DNA of 9,516 nt from Bacillota bacterium (lineage in GTDB: Bacteria > Bacillota > Clostridia > Peptostreptococcales > Anaerovoracaceae): assembly GCA_016280485.1 (NCBI GenBank), contig JAEEGU010000031.1:1-9516 (forward strand), given 5' to 3'. The first letter of the stretch is position 1; every line of letters begins with the position of its first letter. This document shows positions 1 to 5,750 of the stretch, piece by piece. The notes beneath the pieces were generated by a model, which had not been told where the DNA came from, did not search any database, and saw nothing but the letters and a program-made list of their open reading frames with translations. The translations under genes and the position numbers were made by a program.

Positions 1-1272
1 AAGGAATACAGCCCAATCCTGGTTGTTCAGGGAAACTGTTACGCCGAGTTCTGTCTGCCACATGTTCTGGAGAGCTTCGCCGATAGCCTTGTGGTTGTCG
101 TTGGTGTTGTAGAGGTATTCAACAACCGGGAAGCCTTCACCATTAGGGTAACCTGCTTCTGCGAGGAGCTGTCTAGCCTTGTCGCATCTTGCCTGGTAAC
201 CTTCGCCATCAACTTTGTAGTTGTCGCCTCCTACTGTCCTGAAGTCAGGGCCTGCAGGATCTGCGTCATAGATGCCGGCAGGTACGAAACCTGTTGCAGC
301 AACTTCGCCTCTGCCAGTTACCTGGTTGATGATGTAGTTTCTGTCGATTACGAGTGAGAATGCCTTTCTAACCTTTGGATTGTCGAAAGGAGCTCTCTGA
401 GTCTGGAAGCATACATAGTATGTTCCGATGTATGGGTCAACCTGGAGTTCGCCGGACTGAAGGAGTGCCTGGATTTCATCCTGTGGAACTTCTTCGATGA
501 AGTCTATCTGACCATTTCTGAAACCAGCGAGCTGCGCATTTGTATCGTCCATCAGGTGGAACTTGATCTGTGGAGTAGTGTAAGCATCAGCATCATAGTA
601 AGCTTCGTTCTTGGACATGAGGATGTATCCGTTGTGCTGCCATTCAGTCATTACGAAAGGACCGTTGCCAATGTAAGTTGCTGTATCGAATGTCCACTGA
701 TCGCCGTATTCTTCAACGATGTCCTGTCTTACAGGGAAAGTTGCAGGGAATGCGCAGATTTCCTCGAAGTAAGGGCAGTTAGTTGAAAGTTCAACTACGA
801 ATGTGTGATCGTCCGGTGCAGAGATTGCGAGGTTCTTTTCATCGTAACCCTTTACCATGTCGAGCATGTATTCATAGTCTGCTGCTGTCTCAGGATTTAC
901 AACTCTGTTCCAGCTGTAAACGAAATCGTTTGCAGTTACAGGCTGTCCATCAGACCATGTAGCATTTTCTCTGATGTGGAAGGTCCAAGTAGTGCCGTCA
1001 ACATCCCAAGATTCTGCCATGCCCGGAGCGAGAGTAGCGTTTCCTTCGCCGTCGTTAACCCACTTGATGAGGCCTTCGAAAGCGTGCTGAATCATGATTG
1101 CACCGTCAACTGCGGAGTTGAGTGCAGGGTCGATTGATGCAGGCTCGGAAGCGAGACATACGTCTACGATACCGTCACCGGAAGCATTTCCGCCGTCATT
1201 TGTGTTGCCGCCGCATGCTGCAAAAGTAAATACCATGCAAAGGGTCAGCAACAGGACTAAAAACTTTTTCAT
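1..1272 (-). CDS. oppA: OppA-type oligopeptide-binding lipoprotein, partial (C-terminus beyond the window)
   Basis: This gene encodes the extracellular solute-binding lipoprotein of a peptide ABC transporter; it captures oligopeptides and hands them to OppBC. The frame is open from 1272 to the window edge, giving 424 residues; the family usually runs to about 530-560, so roughly the last quarter is missing. Residues 1-20 are a lipoprotein signal peptide (MKK, a hydrophobic run, then FAAC with the lipidated Cys20), followed by a Gly/Asn-rich tether. The SBP_bac_5 signature is clear at residues 86-123 (AESWDVDG, then WTFHIR, WSDGQPVTANDFVYSWNR). Further family landmarks are ATYIGNGPF, APFDNPKVRKAFS and IDRNYIINQVTGRG. 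ATG 1272 is chosen because the AGGAGG at 1283-1288 lies 10 nt upstream; an in-frame ATG at 1281 is too close to it. The gene follows oppF by 119 nt and has its own promoter. Family assignment is secure; the peptide preference cannot be read. Confidence 0.96.
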   Translation of the reverse strand, partial: MKKFLVLLLTLCMVFTFAACGGNTNDGGNASGDGIVDVCLASEPASIDPALNSAVDGAIMIQHAFEGLIKWVNDGEGNATLAPGMAESWDVDGTTWTFHIRENATWSDGQPVTANDFVYSWNRVVNPETAADYEYMLDMVKGYDEKNLAISAPDDHTFVVELSTNCPYFEEICAFPATFPVRQDIVEEYGDQWTFDTATYIGNGPFVMTEWQHNGYILMSKNEAYYDADAYTTPQIKFHLMDDTNAQLAGFRNGQIDFIEEVPQDEIQALLQSGELQVDPYIGTYYVCFQTQRAPFDNPKVRKAFSLVIDRNYIINQVTGRGEVAATGFVPAGIYDADPAGPDFRTVGGDNYKVDGEGYQARCDKARQLLAEAGYPNGEGFPVVEYLYNTNDNHKAIGEALQNMWQTELGVTVSLNNQDWAVFL

Positions 1273-1282
1273 AATAATCATT

Positions 1283-1288
1283 CCTCCT
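1283..1288 (-). promoter_or_regulatory. Ribosome binding site of oppA
   Basis: On the minus strand this reads AGGAGG, a perfect Shine-Dalgarno core, 10 nt before ATG 1272. A second in-frame ATG at 1279-1281 lies only 1 nt from it, so the downstream ATG is the likely start. Confidence 0.85.
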
Positions 1289-1300
1289 CTAATAGTGCGC

Positions 1301-1321
1301 CCATACGCGAAGTGCGTATGG
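1301..1321 (-). promoter_or_regulatory. Leader hairpin 2 upstream of oppA
   Basis: CCATACGC at 1301-1308 is the exact reverse complement of 1314-1321, giving an 8-bp stem and a 5-nt loop that ends 12 nt above the oppA ribosome binding site. No U-tract follows, so it is not a standard terminator. It could stabilise the oppA mRNA 5' end or influence translation; this role is inference. Confidence 0.6.
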
Positions 1322-1332
1322 AATATTCTAAA

Positions 1333-1354
1333 TCACAGTCACCTCTAACTGTGA
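1333..1354 (-). promoter_or_regulatory. Leader hairpin 1 upstream of oppA
   Basis: TCACAGT at 1333-1339 pairs with ACTGTGA at 1348-1354 (7-bp perfect inverted repeat, 8-nt loop). It lies inside the predicted oppA leader, between promoter and hairpin 2. It may be an RNA hairpin or a dyad operator site; sequence alone does not decide. Confidence 0.5.
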
Positions 1355-1378
1355 ATTCAGACAATTCAAACTGCTACC

Positions 1379-1407
1379 ATTATACCACCCACTAAAGGAT
1401 ATGGCAA
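1379..1407 (-). promoter_or_regulatory. Predicted oppA promoter (sigma-A type)
   Basis: Reading the minus strand, TTGCCA (1407-1402, five of six consensus bases) is followed after exactly 17 bp by TATAAT (1384-1379, perfect). The -35 box lies within the last codons of oppF and the -10 box just after its stop. A start near 1372 would give a leader of about 100 nt. This would let oppA be made in excess over the permease, as is usual for binding proteins; read-through from oppF is also possible because no terminator is seen between them. Confidence 0.75.
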
Positions 1408-2393
1408 GCAGCAAAGTGGTCGTGTTCGATTTCTCTCCACTCAGGTACCTCAGTCTTGCAGCGCTCTGTCGCATAAGGGCATCTGGTGTGGAAACGACAA
1501 CCACTCGGTGGATTGATAGGGCTCGGGATATCGCCCTCTAGGACGATTCTCTGACGAGTCTTGCTAACCTCCGGATCCGGAATAGGAACCGCAGACAGCA
1601 GTGTCTTTGTGTAAGGGTGAAGCGGGTTAGCATAAAGCTCGCGGCTTTCGCCAAGCTCCACCATGTTGCCGAGATACATTACGCCGATACGGTCGGAGAT
1701 ATGTCTTACTACCGAGATATCGTGTGCGATGAAGAGATAAGTAAGTCCCAGCTCTTCCTGCATGTCCTCGAGCATGTTTACAATCTGCGACTGAATCGAT
1801 ACGTCAAGCGCCGAAATAGGCTCGTCGCAGACGATGAACTCAGGCTCTACCGCAAGGGCACGGGCGATACCGATACGCTGCTGCTGCCCGCCGGAGAACT
1901 CGTGCGGATAACGGTTTGACTGCTCCGCGTTTAAGCCTACGGTTTCGAGAAGCTCGTTAATACGGTTTGTGCGCTCCTCTTTGGTCTTGCACATATTGTG
2001 GATATCGAGTGCTTCTCCGACGATTTCACCGACTGTCATACGAGGGTCCAGGGACGCCGATGGGTCCTGGAAGATGATCTGCATCTTGCGTCTGTATGGC
2101 AGCATGTTAGGCTGATTCTTGCCGTTTGCACCGTCATAAATAACCTCTCCGTCATATATGATTCTACCGGAAGTAGGCTCGTGAAGTCTTAAGATTGTAC
2201 GTCCGAGAGTGGTCTTTCCGCAGCCGGATTCGCCTACCAGACCAAAGGTTTCACCCTTTCTGATGAAGCAGTTTACGGACTCTACGGCCTGTACCCACTT
2301 TGCATTACCTTTACCGCCCTGAATCGGGAAGTATTTTTTAAGGTTCTCTACCTGAAGGAGAACCGGATTGTTGCTTTTATCTCCGCCTGCCAT
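1392..2393 (-). CDS. oppF: Oligopeptide ABC transporter ATPase OppF
   Basis: This is one of the two cytoplasmic ATPases that power the Opp peptide importer. The 333-residue protein has the full ABC set: Walker A GESGCGKT at 54-61, Q-loop FQDP at 108-111, signature FSGGQQQR at 166-173, Walker B FIVCDEP at 186-192 and switch histidine AHD at 223-225. A C-terminal oligo_HPY region begins around NPLHPYTK (256-263). Cysteines 299, 305, 312 and 330 match the spacing of the four cysteines that hold a [4Fe-4S] cluster in structurally studied Dpp/Opp ATPases, so a cluster is likely here by homology. OppF rather than OppD is indicated by the FSGGQQQRIGIARAL form, the RRKMQIIFQDP motif and its place after OppD. 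Its ATG directly abuts the oppD stop (TAAATG), with a ribosome binding site (GGAGGGG) inside the oppD end, which suggests translational coupling. Confidence 0.97.
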   Translation of the reverse strand: MAGGDKSNNPVLLQVENLKKYFPIQGGKGNAKWVQAVESVNCFIRKGETFGLVGESGCGKTTLGRTILRLHEPTSGRIIYDGEVIYDGANGKNQPNMLPYRRKMQIIFQDPSASLDPRMTVGEIVGEALDIHNMCKTKEERTNRINELLETVGLNAEQSNRYPHEFSGGQQQRIGIARALAVEPEFIVCDEPISALDVSIQSQIVNMLEDMQEELGLTYLFIAHDISVVRHISDRIGVMYLGNMVELGESRELYANPLHPYTKTLLSAVPIPDPEVSKTRQRIVLEGDIPSPINPPSGCRFHTRCPYATERCKTEVPEWREIEHDHFAACHIL

Positions 2394-3395
2394 TTAGTTC
2401 CCCTCCTTTTCTTTTGTTGCCAAGAGCCAGCAAGCCGCTCTGTGTCCGTTTCCGAGCTCTACTGTCGGCGGCTGCTTGCGCAGGCATATCTTCATGCAGT
2501 GCTCGCAACGTGCGCCGAAGCCGCAGCCCTCAGGAGGGTTCAGCATATCTACAGGAGAGCCTTCGATAGGAATCAGTCTCTCGTAAATAGTCTCGTCTAC
2601 ACGAGGCATCGAGCGAAGGAGTCCCTTTGTATAAGGATGGCTCGGATTGTAGAAGATATCGTTTACATTGCCCTGCTCGACGATCTTGCCGGCATACATT
2701 ACGGATACCTTGTCACAAATCTCGGCTACTACTCCCAGGTTGTGAGTGATGAAGATGATGGACATCTGAGTCTTTTTCTGGATGTCCTTCATGAGCTCGA
2801 GAATCTGTGCCTGAATTGTTACATCAAGCGCAGTTGTAGGCTCGTCCGCAATGAGGAGCTTTGGATGGCAAATAAGTCCCATCGCAATCATTACACGCTG
2901 ACGCATACCGCCGGAAAGCTCGTGCGGATACTGCTTGATACGCTTGTCCGGGTTGTTGATACCAACGAGAGTCAGCATCTCGATTGCGCGGTTTCTAGCC
3001 TCTTCTCTGCCGATGCTCTTGTCATGGCAAAGGAGTGCCTCCATGAGCTGGTTTCCTATAGTATATACAGGATTGAGGCATGTCATAGGATTCTGGAAAA
3101 TCATGCTGACCTCGCGGCCGCGGAAATCCTCCATCTGCTTTTTGTCGTATTCGAGCAGGTTCTTTCCTTCGAAAAGGATTTCGCCGCCGACTACCTTGCC
3201 CGGGCTTGCGAGGAGGCCGATGATGGTGTAAGCCTCTACAGACTTTCCGGAGCCGGACTCGCCTACGATGCCCATTACTTCACTGTAGCCCATCTCGTAA
3301 GAGATGCCGCCTACAGCCTTTACTTCACCCGCAGGGGTAAAGAATGATACTTTGAGGTCCTTGACCTCGATTAATTTCTTTTCATTATTTTCCAT
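2394..3395 (-). CDS. oppD: Oligopeptide ABC transporter ATPase OppD
   Basis: This is the partner ATPase of OppF on the cytoplasmic face of the Opp importer. The protein has 333 residues, the usual family size. Visible motifs are Walker A GESGSGKS (45-52), Q-loop FQNP (100-103), signature LSGGMRQR (160-167), Walker B LLIADEP (180-186) and the switch histidine in FITHN (H218). LSGGMRQRVMIAM is typical of OppD/DppD. The C-terminal oligo_HPY region starts at NPSHPYTK (250-257). Cysteines 291, 297, 304 and 322 fit the [4Fe-4S] ligand pattern of the family; an additional Cys300 lies between them. The start at 3395 is supported by a GGGGG-containing Shine-Dalgarno run 11 nt after the oppC stop. The stop codon is immediately followed by the oppF ATG. 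Confidence 0.97.
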   Translation of the reverse strand: MENNEKKLIEVKDLKVSFFTPAGEVKAVGGISYEMGYSEVMGIVGESGSGKSVEAYTIIGLLASPGKVVGGEILFEGKNLLEYDKKQMEDFRGREVSMIFQNPMTCLNPVYTIGNQLMEALLCHDKSIGREEARNRAIEMLTLVGINNPDKRIKQYPHELSGGMRQRVMIAMGLICHPKLLIADEPTTALDVTIQAQILELMKDIQKKTQMSIIFITHNLGVVAEICDKVSVMYAGKIVEQGNVNDIFYNPSHPYTKGLLRSMPRVDETIYERLIPIEGSPVDMLNPPEGCGFGARCEHCMKICLRKQPPTVELGNGHRAACWLLATKEKEGN

Positions 3396-3406
3396 GCCGT
3401 CACCCC

Positions 3407-4462
3407 CTATTTCTTAAGACGCGGATCGAGTGCGTCACGCAGTCCGTCGCCTACCAGATTCAGAGAGAGAATCAGGAGTGACAGGATGATTGCAGGAATA
3501 ATCAATCTGTACGGATATGTGTAGATACCGCCGAGTGCATCGGATGCCATCGATCCGAGTGAAGTCATAGGTGCTGCCACACCGATACCGAGGAATGACA
3601 GGAATGACTCAAGGAAGATAGCGGACGGAATCTGCATAGCCGTAGTTACGATGATCTGACCGATACAGTTTGGCCACAGATGTCTCTTTACTATTCTCTT
3701 TGAGCCTGCACCGAGTGCTCTCGCAGCTGTGACATATTCCTGCTGCTTGAGCATGAGTACCTGACCACGAATGATACGAGACATTGTTACCCAATATAAA
3801 AGTCCGAACGCGATAAATATCGCAATCAGCGAAGGTCCTGTTTGCGCAACCGAATGCGCCAGTGACGAATCGCTGGAATTACACCAGTTCTGAATAGGAA
3901 TCTTGATTGTGATGGAAATCAGCAGAACTACCAGTACCTCCGGGATGGAGTAGATGAGCTCTACTATACGCATCATAATATCGTCCACTCTGCCGCCTAC
4001 AAAGCCGGAGATTGAACCGTAGATAGTACCGATTACCAGTACGATTGCGGAAGCACAGATACCGACAAGCAGTGAGATACGGCTGCCGTACATTGTACGA
4101 AGCATCAGGTCACGTCCGAACTTGTCGGTACCGAACGGGTGCTTCAAGCTCATGCCCAGGTTTTCCTGACCACGAACCATTGTTGTATAGTCGTTTTCAA
4201 AGAAAAGCGGACCTACAAATGCAAACAGAATAATTACGATCAAAAGACCGAGAGCAAACATTGCAACGGTATTCTGCTTGAATCTGCGAACGGCGTCCTG
4301 CCAATATGTAACAGGAGGTGCCTTTTCTATAAAATTCTCTTTAGCTTCGTCAGATGCCAGCTCGAAATCGTCAGGCAGGAATTCGAAGTTCGGATCCGGA
4401 AGTCTGTCCCAGTCCGGCTGCAGAGAAAGCATTTTCTTTAAGTCCTTTGTTGCTTCTGTCAT
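3407..4462 (-). CDS. oppC: Oligopeptide ABC transporter permease OppC
   Basis: This is one of the two membrane subunits forming the peptide channel. The 351-residue protein starts with a soluble, acidic N-terminal stretch of about 65 residues, followed by a first membrane segment at about 67-86 and the OppC_N feature HPFGTDKFGRDL (108-119). The BPD_transp_1 core follows, with membrane segments near 129-153, 168-189, 208-228, 267-290 and 318-338. The cytoplasmic EAA loop, which contacts the ATPases, is EYVTAARALG at 242-251 with the conserved glycine. The end, LVGDGLRDALDPRLKK, is diagnostic of OppC/DppC. The ATG overlaps the oppB stop by one base (TAATG), and GGGAGG at 4472-4477 serves as ribosome binding site while encoding the end of OppB, so the two are likely translationally coupled. 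A polar insert at about 190-208 with one cysteine sits in an outer loop. Confidence 0.97.
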   Translation of the reverse strand: MTEATKDLKKMLSLQPDWDRLPDPNFEFLPDDFELASDEAKENFIEKAPPVTYWQDAVRRFKQNTVAMFALGLLIVIILFAFVGPLFFENDYTTMVRGQENLGMSLKHPFGTDKFGRDLMLRTMYGSRISLLVGICASAIVLVIGTIYGSISGFVGGRVDDIMMRIVELIYSIPEVLVVLLISITIKIPIQNWCNSSDSSLAHSVAQTGPSLIAIFIAFGLLYWVTMSRIIRGQVLMLKQQEYVTAARALGAGSKRIVKRHLWPNCIGQIIVTTAMQIPSAIFLESFLSFLGIGVAAPMTSLGSMASDALGGIYTYPYRLIIPAIILSLLILSLNLVGDGLRDALDPRLKK

Positions 4463-5397
4463 TAGTGCTCGCCTCCCTTCGTAATGTCGATACGAGGGTC
4501 AATCACCTTGTACAGAATATCAACCACGAGGTTCATCAGGATAACGAGTGCCGCCAGGAAAATGGTGGTCGCCATGATGATAGGATAGTCTCTGTTAAGT
4601 ACGCTCTGCACGAAGTAACGTCCGAGTCCCGGGATACAGAATACAGTCTCGGCAACGAAACCGCCGGTAACGATACCTGCAGTCAGAGGTCCGAGATAAG
4701 TAACAACCGGAATGAGTGCGTTACGAAGAGCGTGCTTGAATATGATAGCCTTTCCCTTTACACCCTTTGCTCTTGCAGTACGGATATAATCCTGGTTGAT
4801 TGCATCGAGCATACTGGATCTGGAAAGTCTGCCCAGATAACACATCGGATAGAATGCCAGAGTAAACGCCGGCATGATGTAGCTGGTCCAACCGTTCAGT
4901 CCCATCGTCGGCAGCCAGTGTAGCTTTACGCCGAAGAAAATGAGCAGCAATGTCGCAACTACGAAGCCCGGTATGGATATACCAAGCGTCATAACGACAC
5001 GCAGGAAGGAGTCCATCTTTCCTCCTCTGTAGTAAGCCGCGATACACCCCATAGGAACGCCGCATATAACCGCTACGATTACCGCTACGATACCTACTCT
5101 GAGTGAAACAGGGAACATCTCAATAATGATGTCGGTGACAGGTCTGTTTTTCTGCATCTTCAGGCTGACACCGAAATCTCCGTGCAGGGCATTAACCATA
5201 TAGTTCTTTAGCTGAATGTGCAGCGGCTGGTCAAGACCATACTTTGCATTCAAGGCATCGAGAACTGCCTGTGACGGAGCCTTTTCGCTCAGGAACGGTC
5301 CGCCCGGAACCAGATTCATGAGCAGGAAAGTCAGAGATGCAATGAGAAGCAGCACGACGATCGCCATGATAATTCTCTTGCAAATGTACTTTGCCAT
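4462..5397 (-). CDS. oppB: Oligopeptide ABC transporter permease OppB
   Basis: This is the first gene of the permease operon and the partner of OppC in the membrane channel. The 311-residue protein is of standard length. It begins with a membrane helix (about 9-30) followed by the LVPGGPF motif and an outer domain with KYGLDQPL (52-59) and HGDFGVSL (72-79), both typical of OppB/DppB. Further helices lie near 100-122, 134-157, 172-188, 229-250 and 273-297. The EAA loop is DYIRTARAKG at 203-212, and the protein ends in the family pattern VVDILYKVIDPRI. ATG 5397 has AAGGTGG (5407-5413) 9 nt upstream. A strong promoter lies about 100 nt upstream, making this the operon head. Confidence 0.97.
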   Translation of the reverse strand: MAKYICKRIIMAIVVLLLIASLTFLLMNLVPGGPFLSEKAPSQAVLDALNAKYGLDQPLHIQLKNYMVNALHGDFGVSLKMQKNRPVTDIIIEMFPVSLRVGIVAVIVAVICGVPMGCIAAYYRGGKMDSFLRVVMTLGISIPGFVVATLLLIFFGVKLHWLPTMGLNGWTSYIMPAFTLAFYPMCYLGRLSRSSMLDAINQDYIRTARAKGVKGKAIIFKHALRNALIPVVTYLGPLTAGIVTGGFVAETVFCIPGLGRYFVQSVLNRDYPIIMATTIFLAALVILMNLVVDILYKVIDPRIDITKGGEH

Positions 5398-5495
5398 AAA
5401 AAAATTCCACCTTTCTTTGCATTTAATGCTATTTATAGATGTTTGAGCGTATTATCGGAAAAACCGATATCCCTCTATACACTCTCACAGAGAAC
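5398..5495 (-). other. Predicted leader of the oppBCDF transcript
   Basis: From a transcription start near 5489 to the oppB ATG there are about 92 nt without a gene. It contains the oppB ribosome binding site and a small inverted repeat, TATCGG/CCGATA at 5453-5458 and 5464-5469 around a 5-nt loop. I recognise no known riboswitch class in it. Confidence 0.5.
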
Positions 5496-5524
5496 ATTAT
5501 ACGGGATTGTACCGCAAATTTCAA
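5496..5524 (-). promoter_or_regulatory. Predicted promoter of the oppBCDF operon
   Basis: On the minus strand TTGAAA (5524-5519) is followed after exactly 17 bp by a perfect TATAAT (5501-5496). This is the best sigma-A-type promoter in the window. Its spacer contains one copy of the repeated ATTTGCGG motif, so a regulator binding that motif could act directly on it. The -35 box starts 1 nt after the U-tract of the preceding terminator, so the operon looks cleanly insulated from the upstream gene. Confidence 0.85.
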
Positions 5525-5727
5525 CAAAAAGTCCAAGCACATTTATCATGCTTGGACCGCAAATAAATACTGTTTTGTTTCTGAGGCATTAAAAAGAGTG
5601 CAATTATTGAACAATCAGAACTCTCGCAAGTATGGTTTCACCGTTTTCTGTCTATTTCGTGCGAGGGTCGTTTCTCTGTCAACAGCCTGTTTTGATAGCA
5701 CATTTGTAACTTTTGTTCCGCAAATTT
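5512..5727 (-). repeat. Three dispersed copies of ATTTGCGG
   Basis: On the minus strand ATTTGCGG occurs at 5512-5519, 5557-5564 and 5718-5725, all in the same orientation. The first and third copies extend to an identical AAATTTGCGG (5512-5521 and 5718-5727). The first lies in the spacer of the opp promoter. Repeats of a short motif in one intergenic region can be binding sites of a regulator, but chance is not excluded in this A/T-rich stretch. Confidence 0.4.
5526..5557 (-). terminator. Rho-independent terminator after the solute-binding protein gene
   Basis: GTCCAAGCA (5531-5539) and TGCTTGGAC (5549-5557) form a perfect 9-bp stem with a 9-nt loop. On the minus strand the stem is followed by TTTTTG. 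It lies about 195 nt beyond the stop of the upstream binding-protein gene and just before the opp promoter. Being upstream of that promoter, it ends the preceding transcript rather than acting as an opp attenuator. Confidence 0.85.
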
Positions 5728-5750
5728 ATTCTCTTTGCGTTCGGTTTATC
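5558..5750. other. Gene-free stretch downstream of the binding-protein gene
   Basis: About 190 nt separate the stop at 5751 from the terminator stem. I find no coding frame with a ribosome binding site on either strand. CTCGCA/TGCGAG (5622-5627 and 5660-5665) could pair only across a loop of over 30 nt. It would form a long 3' untranslated region of the upstream gene; no known RNA family is recognised. Confidence 0.4.

Noticed and set aside
1301..1321. Hairpin between oppF and oppA read as an oppF terminator
   Set aside because: No run of Ts follows on the minus strand and the hairpin lies downstream of a good oppA promoter, so it belongs to the oppA leader.
2442..3347. Open frame of 301 codons on the plus strand
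   Set aside because: It is entirely antisense to oppD, whose ABC motifs are unmistakable. The plus-strand translation shows no domain.
5453..5469. TATCGG/CCGATA inverted repeat in the opp leader as a riboswitch or attenuator
   Set aside because: It is only 6 bp with no U-tract after it and no conserved aptamer core nearby; noted only as part of the leader.
5677..5682. Perfect TTGACA on the minus strand as a possible extra opp promoter
   Set aside because: No acceptable -10 box lies 16-19 bp downstream, and any transcript would run into the terminator at 5526-5557.
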